This document shows, piece after piece, positions 35,705-43,639 of a stretch of 60,352 nucleotides of DNA; positions within the stretch are counted from its first letter, which is position 1; each line of letters opens with the position of its first letter. Made by a program: the position numbers and the translations under genes. The stretch covers positions 1 through 60,352 of the forward strand of contig JALGXW010000020.1 of NCBI GenBank assembly GCA_029821875.1, in the 5' to 3' direction. The notes under the pieces are model-generated. The model did no database searches, had not been told where the DNA came from, and saw only the letters and a program-made list of their open reading frames with translations. The DNA comes from Candidatus Hebobacterum abditum. GTDB taxonomy: Bacteria; Armatimonadota; Hebobacteria; Hebobacterales; Hebobacteraceae.

Positions 35705-36850
35705 TTGAACGAGCAGACATGGCGGACCGTGAATGAATCCGGCGACAAGCGCGTCGTCGTCACCAAAGAGCTTCCAGGGAATCACTGGCTGGACGTCCTG
35801 ACCGCGGCCGGTTGTCGTGTCGAGATCTGCACCGAGACGCGCATGCTTGGGAGCGAGGAGATCGTCGAGGGCATAGGGGATCGATGCGACGGGGCAATCG
35901 GACAGCTGACCGAGACATGGGGAGATGAGTTGTTCGCCGCTCTGCAGGCGGCAGGAGGCAGAGCATACAGCAACTACGCCGTAGGCTACAACAACGTGGA
36001 CGTGGAGGCGGCAACCCGTCATGGCATCCCGGTCGGCAACACGCCAGGCGTTTTGACGGAGACGACTGCCGAGATGACGGTGGCATTGACCTTTGCGGCC
36101 GCCCGCCGGGTCGCCGAGGGAGATGTGTTCATGCGCGCCGGCAGGTTCGAGGGGTGGTTGCCGACGCTCTTCCTCGGCGAACTGCTCTGGCGCGGAACTC
36201 TCGGCATCGTGGGGGCCGGCCGCATCGGCACCGCCTATGCTCGCATGATGATCGAGGGTCACAAAATGGACGTCATCTACTACGACGTGCGTCAGAGCGA
36301 GGCCCTCGACTCATTCGTCTCCGCCTACGCCCAGTTCCTGGAATCTCAGGGCGAGGCGCCGGTGTCCTGCAGGCGGGTGGACACACTCGAGGAGCTGCTC
36401 CGAGAAGCGGATGTGGTCAGCCTGCACCCTCCGCTCGATGACAGCACGCGACACCTGATCGACGCCGAGCGCCTGGCGCAGATGAAGGAGAATGCTATCC
36501 TCGTGAATGCCAGCCGCGGCCCCGTCATCGATGAGGCGGCGCTGGTCGCTTACTGCAGAGAGCATCCGGAGTTCCACGTTGGCCTCGATGTGTTCGAGGA
36601 GGAGCCGGCCATGAAGCCTGGCCTTGCCGAACTCGACAATGTGGTGATGGTCCCGCACCTCGGATCCGCGACCTCCTGGACCCGCCAGGGGATGGCCAGC
36701 CTGGCCGCCTGCAACATCGCGGCCATCCTCATGGGATGTCCCGTCTGGTCGGGAGACGACATCAGGCCATTCCTGGAGGGCACTCCTCCGGAAGCGGCGC
36801 CGAGTATAGTGAACGCGACGGAGCTTGGGCTGCCCCTGTGCGGCGGTTGA
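35705..36850 (+). CDS. D-2-hydroxyacid dehydrogenase (hydroxypyruvate reductase-like)
   Basis: A ~381-residue NAD-dependent D-isomer 2-hydroxyacid dehydrogenase. The TTG start at 35705 is preferred because GGAGGT lies 6 bases before it. The catalytic domain contains YAVGYNNVDVEAA and TPGVLTETTAEMTVAL. The Rossmann fold has GIVGAGRIGTAYARMM. Catalytic Arg is in VNASRGPVIDEAAL, Glu in DVFEEEPAMKPGL and His in PHLGSATSWTR. The ~35-residue insertion before DTLEELLREADVVSLH and the SYAVG-like signature resemble plant-type hydroxypyruvate reductases. With the mutarotase it may process sugar-derived acids. The substrate is uncertain. Confidence 0.9.
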   Translation: MNEQTWRTVNESGDKRVVVTKELPGNHWLDVLTAAGCRVEICTETRMLGSEEIVEGIGDRCDGAIGQLTETWGDELFAALQAAGGRAYSNYAVGYNNVDVEAATRHGIPVGNTPGVLTETTAEMTVALTFAAARRVAEGDVFMRAGRFEGWLPTLFLGELLWRGTLGIVGAGRIGTAYARMMIEGHKMDVIYYDVRQSEALDSFVSAYAQFLESQGEAPVSCRRVDTLEELLREADVVSLHPPLDDSTRHLIDAERLAQMKENAILVNASRGPVIDEAALVAYCREHPEFHVGLDVFEEEPAMKPGLAELDNVVMVPHLGSATSWTRQGMASLAACNIAAILMGCPVWSGDDIRPFLEGTPPEAAPSIVNATELGLPLCGG

Positions 36851-36974
36851 GTGACCCTCTCCCGCCCCGCGGCGCCGACTGTTGCTGATCATCACCGGCT
36901 CGGCGGTCGCGCGCGCCCGTGCTAGTCTGGCTCCTGATCGGATGCCGTCTCCTTGATCGGGCTGGGACAAGATG

Positions 36975-37058
36975 AAGTGGTTACTTCGCCGTGGAACCGT
37001 TCGAGCCTTGCTCTGAGGGGATCTCTGCTGTATCGTGGGCACGCCGTTTCGCGGGGCC
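36975..37058. repeat. ~85-bp dispersed element, copy B
   Basis: This copy (core CTTCGCCGTGGAACCGTTCG) matches copies A and C, with one short indel. It sits directly beside the point where the truncated DUF6785 gene loses its reading frame, which supports an insertion or deletion event mediated by the element. The flanking 36851-36974 holds nothing I recognise. Confidence 0.65.
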
Positions 37059-37159
37059 ATGAGACCCACCCACGGGCGAAGCTCGTTCCCGCCGGCATCC
37101 GACCCCGGCTCTTCCCCTGGACTCGCTTCACAGGCTTTCGCCCAGCGGCGTGATGGCAG

Positions 37160-37558
37160 GCCGGCCTCACGGGCCCTTGACATGGGCACGTAGTCCCAGA
37201 AGATCGTGTTCCAACGGTTTCCTACCCCACCGAAATAGCGCCAGGCAGTCATGGTCGGGAGCATGTAACGCAGCAGGCCCGACGAGGGGATGCCGGAGCT
37301 GACCATTGCGATGATGTAGATAACGGCGAGCTCGCGACCGTGGAGCCAGGGCTGCCCGCGGAATCGATAGAGTGCCAGGTTGAGGAGGGAAAGCAGCACC
37401 AACGAGGCAACAGCGGCGATAGGAAAATGGTTCGAGGCGACGGCGCCGGCGCCGACAACGTACTCGCTATAGGGGGTCACAGCGTTGAGGCCGGCGGCCA
37501 GCACGAGCCCGATGAGGAGGCTGCGCCGGCTGATTCTGTTTTCGGGAGTCTTCCTCAA
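37160..37558 (-). pseudogene. truncated DUF6785-type membrane protein
   Basis: From the TTG at 37558 about 130 residues (SRRSLLIGLVLAAGLNAVTPYSEY, SNHFPIAAVASLVLLSLLN, YIIAMVSSGIPSSGLLRYML) match the N-terminus of the intact neighbour at 37611-39563 almost position by position, up to GVGNRWNTIFWDYVP. Then the sequence becomes unrelated and copy B of the dispersed element follows. The remaining ~500 residues are absent. It is a paralogue destroyed by an insertion or deletion. Confidence 0.8.
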
Positions 37559-37610
37559 GATGACGCCCTATCAGTGGTCATCTAGTCAGATAGCAGGCCC
37601 GTGGGCCTCC

Positions 37611-39563
37611 TCAGATCACAGTGACCATCACACCTGTCTGTGTGAAGAGGCCGATGACCATCCACAGCACAGAGCCGAGAACGTCGCCCATGATGACACC
37701 CATGAACAAGGAGCGCAACCGAACGTATCCGCGCAAGCCCCCGTACCGAATCGTGAGCAGCTTGAACAGCCAGCCCAGGAAGAGGGAGAACCACAGGTTG
37801 ATGGTCGCCCACGTCGTCGCCATGACGAACCCGAGTGGATGTATCGGCCACCATACGAAGTTCAGCCTCAGCCAGGCGAGAGCGGCCACAATCGCCCCCC
37901 CGGCCGCCATCGACACGTACTGGGCAGTCGTGAGCCGCTCGGAGGCCCGGAGCTGTCCATCGAGCACGCCGAACATCCGCCGAGGGTGGTAGTCGAGCAG
38001 CGCGCCCTGATTCCCCTGTAAGAGCCCGAACTTGTAAGCGGTGAAGAGGAAGCCAACTGCACCCACGAGCAGGCACAGCAGCAGCGCGACCGACATCACC
38101 TTGCTTGTCCGCCGGGTGGAGACGCCCGACTGCTCCGCGAGGCGGTATCCGTTCAGCACCGATGGCATGAGGAACTCGCGAAGGTCGAAGCCGAGCGCGC
38201 AGTTGACGAAAGTCATGCTCGTCAGGCTCCGAGGGCCGATGGCGGCGGGTCCGCCCCCGAGCATCAGGAAGGTCACCGGGTCGAATGTCAGGTGGACCAT
38301 CAACATGCCGGCCTCGGCGACGATCCTGGTCAGGATCAGGCAGATGCAGACGAACCCCAGGAGGAAGCCGAGAGCGGGGAGACTGGCGACACCGCTCGCC
38401 GAGAGCCACCAATAGGCCGTGGCGAGTCCTGCAAGGAGCGCCACTCCCGCAAACCTGTAGCTGAGCGGCTCGGCGGAATCATCGACCTCCGGCGCGCGGC
38501 CGACGATCTTCCGAAGCACATCCAAGAGGGTGCCGCGCAGGAACCAGATGAGGATGAGTCCCAGCACGAGCCCGCCGCCCATTTGCTCGCGCCGGATGAT
38601 CTCCGTGATGGTGCCGTACCAGGCGCTGTTGCCTTCATAGCCCAGAGCGCTGAGGATAACGGCCTGGACCTTCACGAAAAGGGCCGCGCCCCAGAAGCCA
38701 GCGGCCACCTCGAGCGTCAGCAGGTACCCGAAGGCGACAGCGGTCGGCTGCACGATCAGCCAGATAGGTGTCGCGGCGTTCCACGGTCTGTCGGGAAAGG
38801 ACGAGTCCAGGTACCAGACCGTCTGAATGGCCGGGATCGCGGGGTAGTACTCGTGCAGCCCGTTGACGATGCGCAACAGGAAGATCGCGCCGGCCCCTAT
38901 CCACACCAGGCGGTTCGCGAAGAACCCGGCCGACCCCCCTTCTTCGTGGGGCCGCACCACATCGAGAGGGAACTGCACGAGCGGGAACGCGAGCCGCTCT
39001 CGGTCCGCCCATTGACGGCGGACGAGCGCGGCGAGGCCGATCATGATCAGCCAGAGGGCGGCGACGAAAAGGAACCACCGCGAGAGAGGGATGATCCAAG
39101 CGCCCCATGGGATCATCTCACCCTTCGGCAGGCCATCCCAGAACCAGGTGAAGGCGCGCTCATCGCTGACCCCAAGCCAGGGCGGGATGTAATCAAAGAA
39201 CACATCCGGCCACCGGTTCCCGACGCCGGCGAAGTAGTAGGGCGTCGTCATGACGGGCAGCATGTATCGGAGGAGGCCGGAAGAGGGGATGCCGGCCGTA
39301 ACCATGATGATGATGTAGACGGTGATGACCTCGCGGGAGTGCAGAATGGCTCGCCCACGAAGGCGGCCGGACACGAAGTTCATCAGAGAGAGCAGAAGGA
39401 GAACCGCGACCGCGCCAACAGGGAAGTGGTTGCCGGCAATAAACGTGTTGCCGACGATGTAGTCGTTATATGGTGTGACCGCGACGAGCCCGCCGGCCAG
39501 CACCAGGCCGATGAGCACGCTGCGCACGCTGATTCCGCTGTCGCCGCGTCTCGCCAACGTCAC
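37611..39563 (-). CDS. DUF6785/DUF6784 family membrane protein, OPT-like
   Basis: A 650-residue integral membrane protein with about 14-16 hydrophobic segments and no signal peptide. The N-terminal block SVLIGLVLAGGLVAVTPYNDY and GIPSSGLLRYMLPVM, the central LVWIGAGAIFLLRIVNGLHEYYPAIP, and the C-terminal WWPIHPLGFVMATTWATINLWFSLFLGWLFK recall DUF6785/DUF6784 proteins, distantly like oligopeptide (OPT) transporters. It could import oligosaccharides or peptides, but no substrate is established for the family as far as I know. The GTG start lies 3 bases after the stop of the SGNH hydrolase gene, so the two are co-transcribed. Confidence 0.85.
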   Translation of the reverse strand: MTLARRGDSGISVRSVLIGLVLAGGLVAVTPYNDYIVGNTFIAGNHFPVGAVAVLLLLSLMNFVSGRLRGRAILHSREVITVYIIIMVTAGIPSSGLLRYMLPVMTTPYYFAGVGNRWPDVFFDYIPPWLGVSDERAFTWFWDGLPKGEMIPWGAWIIPLSRWFLFVAALWLIMIGLAALVRRQWADRERLAFPLVQFPLDVVRPHEEGGSAGFFANRLVWIGAGAIFLLRIVNGLHEYYPAIPAIQTVWYLDSSFPDRPWNAATPIWLIVQPTAVAFGYLLTLEVAAGFWGAALFVKVQAVILSALGYEGNSAWYGTITEIIRREQMGGGLVLGLILIWFLRGTLLDVLRKIVGRAPEVDDSAEPLSYRFAGVALLAGLATAYWWLSASGVASLPALGFLLGFVCICLILTRIVAEAGMLMVHLTFDPVTFLMLGGGPAAIGPRSLTSMTFVNCALGFDLREFLMPSVLNGYRLAEQSGVSTRRTSKVMSVALLLCLLVGAVGFLFTAYKFGLLQGNQGALLDYHPRRMFGVLDGQLRASERLTTAQYVSMAAGGAIVAALAWLRLNFVWWPIHPLGFVMATTWATINLWFSLFLGWLFKLLTIRYGGLRGYVRLRSLFMGVIMGDVLGSVLWMVIGLFTQTGVMVTVI

Positions 39564-39566
39564 GTC

Positions 39567-40928
39567 TCACAAGGAGGTGACATCGCCCGCCTCGCCTGAA
39601 GAAGCCGCCCCCTCAGACGGCCAGCGTTGTCCCGATCGCCTGTCGATCAATGCCCACCGGCCCGTCGTGGCATCTATCTCAACTCGCAGGACATCGCTCT
39701 CCAGCCGCAGCATGGACCTCACCTCCTCCTCTGATTGTGCGCCCTCTGAGGCACTGCCCATAGGGTCCTCGGAGGCGGCGTAGACGATCTTCCCCGCTTG
39801 CTCCGCCCACAGCCGATTCCAGCTCATCTCTCCCGCTTCGTTCACGTGGATGCCGTCGCCGGCAAGCTCCTGTGGATGGGACTTGAACCAGCCATAGGCG
39901 TCGACGATTCCCCGGCCCGCCTCTTCATCGAAGAACAGGGGGCAGTACTCCTGTATCAGCGGGTCGTAGATCGCCGTAACGTACGGGCCCGAGCCGTTCT
40001 CCTCCGGCGGAACGGGAGGATCCCATTTGTAGGCGCGGTACGACAGCCGAGAGAGGATCGGCACCCTGCCCGCGGCCACGATGCCGTCCAGGATCGCCAC
40101 GAGGTCGTCGCGGATCTCGCGCTCCCCGCCGGGATAGGGGCGGTTGAGGGACACGTTGTTCCCGCCGATGTGAATCACCACGAATCTCGCGTGGGGATGT
40201 TCGCTGAGTATCCGCGGCAGCGCATCCCTGACGTCCTTCGTCTGCCACCCGCCGACGCCGGTGTTGAAGATCACTGGATCGTAGCCGTACCGCTCGGCCA
40301 CCATCTGCTTGAACACGTCGTTCCGGATGGACTGCGCCTGGATGGATGCCCCCAGGACGACCCAGTAGTCGTTCCTGCCCTCGGGGTCGAGCGAGTACAG
40401 CCCGATGCTGCCGACCGCGAGCGACTCCTCCGCAGAGATGGCGATGCGCAGCCAACGCTGCTTCGGGGAGGCCGGGAGCTCCACCTTCCAGAGTCGGTAG
40501 CCCCGCTGACGGACATGCTCCCCCGCCGCACACTGTACCCAAGTGCCGTCTGCTCCGTCCGTGGAGTCCTCGGATACCTCTGCCCGGTAGCGCCAGGAGG
40601 GAGCCGCCGGCTCGAAGGTGAAGAGCGCTCCCGATTCGGCCGGCGGAAGCTGAACCGCGATTCTCACGGCCTTCGCCCAAGCTTCGATGCGGCCATCCCG
40701 TTGCGCCTGCAGCGCCTCAAACAGGCCGCTGTCCGGGTCGGAGGTGGCCGCCAAGGGCACGAGACGCCAGTTCCAGAGCGGGGTGAGTTCGTCGCCGTGC
40801 TCCGCGACGTCACAGGATCGCGCCGGTGTTCCTGCGATGCCATCGTCCCCGGCCGCCTGGCCCCCTCGGCTCGCGGCGAGAAGAGCAACAAGCAGCACTA
40901 GGCCTGGCAGGATGGCTCTTGTCGGCAC
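39567..40928 (-). CDS. exported SGNH/GDSL hydrolase
   Basis: A ~453-residue exported esterase. The GTG at 40928 follows GGGAGGTC and opens a signal peptide (RAILPGLVLLVALLAASRGGQAA). Residues ~60-210 form a carbohydrate-binding-like beta-sandwich. The SGNH domain has block I VVLGASIQAQSI (Ser), GVGGWQTKD, block III VIHIGGNNVSLNRP (Asn) and block V DGIHVNEAGEM (Asp and His). It probably removes acyl groups from polysaccharide. The final ~60 residues (MLRLESDVLRVEIDATTGRW) form an unexplained extension. The gene is coupled to the DUF6785 gene, suggesting that esterase and transporter-like protein work together. Confidence 0.88.
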   Translation of the reverse strand: MPTRAILPGLVLLVALLAASRGGQAAGDDGIAGTPARSCDVAEHGDELTPLWNWRLVPLAATSDPDSGLFEALQAQRDGRIEAWAKAVRIAVQLPPAESGALFTFEPAAPSWRYRAEVSEDSTDGADGTWVQCAAGEHVRQRGYRLWKVELPASPKQRWLRIAISAEESLAVGSIGLYSLDPEGRNDYWVVLGASIQAQSIRNDVFKQMVAERYGYDPVIFNTGVGGWQTKDVRDALPRILSEHPHARFVVIHIGGNNVSLNRPYPGGEREIRDDLVAILDGIVAAGRVPILSRLSYRAYKWDPPVPPEENGSGPYVTAIYDPLIQEYCPLFFDEEAGRGIVDAYGWFKSHPQELAGDGIHVNEAGEMSWNRLWAEQAGKIVYAASEDPMGSASEGAQSEEEVRSMLRLESDVLRVEIDATTGRWALIDRRSGQRWPSEGAASSGEAGDVTSL

Positions 40929-41046
40929 TGAGACCTCCCTCCAGTGGATGTGTCTGGCCGGCCGTCGTGCAGATGGCGTCGCAGGTTCGGCAGTCTGCGG
41001 CGAGCGCCCTGCCGGCCGGTGTGGTCGGCCGTCACGCCCCAGAAGA

Positions 41047-41079
41047 GCCAGCCACGCCCATGTGACAGGCGTGGCTGGC
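41047..41079 (-). terminator. perfect 12-bp hairpin after the prepilin-like gene
   Basis: GCCAGCCACGCC and GGCGTGGCTGGC form a perfect 12-base-pair stem around a 9-base loop, about 33 bases after the stop of the gene at 41112-42176 on the minus strand. The following bases on that strand are TCTTCTGG, a weak U-tract. It is a plausible terminator, or an mRNA-stabilising stem for an abundant pilin-like message. Confidence 0.65.
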
Positions 41080-41111
41080 ATCGAAGTCCGAACCAGTGAG
41101 ACTAGATCAGG

Positions 41112-42176
41112 CTAGTAGAGGCGCTGGTCGATGAAGCCGCAATCGTCGGGCACGGAGGTGCCGACCGGGGTCGTGGTACCGACCCCCATCTCGTCCGACC
41201 AGCCGCCCTTGTTGTCGGTAGACTCGGCGTGCTTGGCGATGAGCGCCTGGGCGTGGCTCCAGGCGGCGTGGCCATCGAGATAGCCGAGGTTTACGCCGCC
41301 GAGGTGACGCGCGTACGGGTTCAGCAGCGTCTTGTCGGCAAGCTCCTCCAGGCTGGCGTGCCAGGAGGCACAGCCCTCCTCATCGCCGGCGCCGTACATC
41401 CCGCAGCACCAGCAGCAGGGACACTCGATGGTGCACATGTCGGGATAGGCGAGCTGGCCGAGCCGGTGATTGCTGAAGTCCTCGCGGACGATGATGTACT
41501 GGACAGGGTCCTGCACCTCGACCAGTTTAAGGTCGCGGTTCAGAAAGAGGTTCTGTCCACTACCATACTCCGCTGCCGGGTCGCTGAAGTTGATGCTCTG
41601 CGCGAAGACGCCCTTCTCCCAGATATGACCGCCGTCAGGATCCTGCAGGCAGGAGTCGGTGATGGTGCCGCCCCATCCTGGTGGCCAGCTCTGCTGGGTC
41701 CCGCATGGCCTATCACCGCCGGTCCCCCATGCTCCTTCGTTGGCCTGCAGGTATCCCAGCCAGTTCGGACCGGGGTTGATGAACATAGGCGTGGTCTCTA
41801 CCTTCGCGCTCGGGCACCGCCACACATCCCGGTTCTTGATGTACTCGTCCAAGATGACCGGTGGATTCAGGTACGGATTCGCCTGAGGGGTGCGCGCGCA
41901 GGGATACCGGTCGTCGTCGTTCCCACCCGGGTTTGTGTTGAAGTAGTCCCAGGCCTCCTGGCGATGCTCTGTGGGCAGGAGCGTGTCGTTGTTGTCCGCC
42001 AGGTACATCTGAATAGCGAGGGCGATGTTCTTTATGTTGGACAGACACACCGCCTTTCGCGCGGACTCGCGGGCCCGCGCGAACACAGGGAAGACCATTG
42101 CTGCCAGGATACCGATGATCGCGATTACCACTAGCAGCTCAATCAGTGTGAAACCTCTGCGCGTTCTCCTGCTCAT
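41112..42176 (-). CDS. prepilin-like exported protein (DUF1559 type)
   Basis: A ~354-residue protein with a basic leader RRTRRG, cleavage before [20 protein letters not shown], then the conserved [29 protein letters not shown] block. The C-terminal part carries [17 protein letters not shown], the H-x9-DG signature. A cysteine-rich stretch [13 protein letters not shown] near residue 260 is unusual and could bind metal or form disulfides. ATG 42176 is preferred over a GTG three codons upstream. Large families of such proteins are exported through type II or IV pilus-like machinery in these phyla. The gene is divergent from the LacI regulator gene. Confidence 0.88.
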   Translation of the reverse strand: MSRRTRRGFTLIELLVVIAIIGILAAMVFPVFARARESARKAVCLSNIKNIALAIQMYLADNNDTLLPTEHRQEAWDYFNTNPGGNDDDRYPCARTPQANPYLNPPVILDEYIKNRDVWRCPSAKVETTPMFINPGPNWLGYLQANEGAWGTGGDRPCGTQQSWPPGWGGTITDSCLQDPDGGHIWEKGVFAQSINFSDPAAEYGSGQNLFLNRDLKLVEVQDPVQYIIVREDFSNHRLGQLAYPDMCTIECPCCWCCGMYGAGDEEGCASWHASLEELADKTLLNPYARHLGGVNLGYLDGHAAWSHAQALIAKHAESTDNKGGWSDEMGVGTTTPVGTSVPDDCGFIDQRLY

Positions 42177-42371
42177 CTTCCTCACTCTCCAGTGACAGCC
42201 TAGTGATGAGACCAGAACTTCATCCGCGGCAGCGAATCAAACCCAAACAGCAGCCGCTCCCGTCCTGCTACCACCTCCTTTCTGCCCACTCGGCGAACGG
42301 TTGAGCGATGTCCGATCGACGGCCTGAGGCAAGCCGCGTATCTTCACGCCGCTGCTGCTAGCAGGTCTCGG

Positions 42372-42385
42372 CGAGAACGTTTACG
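42372..42385. promoter_or_regulatory. candidate LacI-type operator
   Basis: CGAGAACGTTTACG is a partly symmetric site (10 of 14 positions) centred on a CG step, the hallmark of LacI/PurR family operators. It lies in the divergent region between the prepilin-like gene and the LacI regulator gene, 104 bases before the latter. Autoregulation is likely on position alone. The rest of 42177-42488 shows no other clear site. Confidence 0.45.
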
Positions 42386-42488
42386 CACCGTAGCGATTAG
42401 GCGGCATTTTGTCAAGAGGTGGCAGCGCCCGCAGTGCCGAACAGGTGAGCGCCGGGGCGGCCTGTCCGGCGCTCCCTGCGACCGTTCG

Positions 42489-43577
42489 ATGGTAGCGAGT
42501 ATGCCCGCAAAGACCAAGCGCCTCAAGAAGAGAGGCAGGAAGACGTCGCGGAGCGGACGGCCGACGATGGTCGACCTGGCCACGGCCGCGGGCGTGTCGC
42601 TGGCCACCGTCTCCCGAGTGCTGAACGGCCAGCCGGGGGCAAGTGAAGCCACCGCGGCTCGCATCTGGCGGGCCGTGGATCAACTGCACTACGAGGTCAA
42701 CCACATCGCGAAGAGCCTGAGGATGGGCGCCACGCACACAGTCGGGGTGCTCGTGCACGACCTCGCGAACCCCTTCTACCCCGACTTCATCAAAGGCGTC
42801 GAATCCGCAGCGCATCGCGCGGGATTGAGCGTCATCGTGTGCAGTGGCGCGGCCGACGAGAGCGACTCCACCAGTGTGATGCAGCGCCAACTGCAGATGC
42901 TCATCAGCAGGCGCGTCGACGGGCTTGTCATGTACGGCAGGCTCCTATCTCTGGCACAGGTCAGACGGCTGCTTCGAAGCCACATCGGAGTGGTCGTGGT
43001 CGAGCCCCCCAAGCGCACGCCGCGAGGCGTGCGCGCGGTCGACATCGACTTCCGGGAGGGGATGGAGCAAGTGGTGGACCACCTCAGCTCATTGGGACAC
43101 CGCCGCATTGCCCTGATCCGGCAAAGGTGGCACGAAGAGTGGGTTGCGAGGAGTCGGTATCGCGACTTCCAGGATGCACTGGCCGAACACGGATTGCCGT
43201 ACCGCAAGAAGTGGGTGGGGTGGGTCGACGACGTTAACGACACGGCCCTCGGCCGTGCGGCCATGCGCCGATTGCTGAAGCGCGCGGGCGAGTTCACAGC
43301 CGTGGTCTGCCACAACGACATGATGGCCATCGGCGCGATGCAGGCGGCACACGATGCAGGTCTTCGGGTTCCCGAGGACCTCTCAGTGGTCGGGATCGAC
43401 GACATCTTCGCCTCCTCAGTGGTCGAGCCGCCGCTCACAACGCTCGCACTGCCTCGGATGGAGATGGGCGAGGTCGCACTCAACGCCTTGCGGGAGGAAA
43501 GCGAAACGGTGAGGCGGGCCGTGGTCCGCCCCAACCTGGTGGTGCGCGGCTCCACCGGGCCTGCCGGAGCGGCCTAG
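42489..43577 (+). CDS. LacI family transcriptional regulator
   Basis: A ~362-residue LacI/GalR-type repressor. After a Lys/Arg-rich N-terminal tail the helix-turn-helix reads RPTMVDLATAAGVSLATVSRVLNGQ, followed by the hinge VNHIAKSLRMG. The periplasmic-binding-protein-like core has THTVGVLVHDLANPFYPDFIKGVE, SLGHRRIALI, TAVVCHNDMMAIGAMQAAHDAG and LSVVGIDDIF. It should sense a sugar and control nearby hydrolase genes; it starts 63 bases before the CE7-like esterase and runs in the same direction. The start may be the ATG at 42489 or at 42501; neither has a strong ribosome-binding site. Confidence 0.95.
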   Translation: MVASMPAKTKRLKKRGRKTSRSGRPTMVDLATAAGVSLATVSRVLNGQPGASEATAARIWRAVDQLHYEVNHIAKSLRMGATHTVGVLVHDLANPFYPDFIKGVESAAHRAGLSVIVCSGAADESDSTSVMQRQLQMLISRRVDGLVMYGRLLSLAQVRRLLRSHIGVVVVEPPKRTPRGVRAVDIDFREGMEQVVDHLSSLGHRRIALIRQRWHEEWVARSRYRDFQDALAEHGLPYRKKWVGWVDDVNDTALGRAAMRRLLKRAGEFTAVVCHNDMMAIGAMQAAHDAGLRVPEDLSVVGIDDIFASSVVEPPLTTLALPRMEMGEVALNALREESETVRRAVVRPNLVVRGSTGPAGAA

Positions 43578-43639
43578 CAGGTGAACGACGCAGCCCTTCT
43601 ATTGGTGTCTCCCTGATCGCCTTCCTGACATCGACACCC

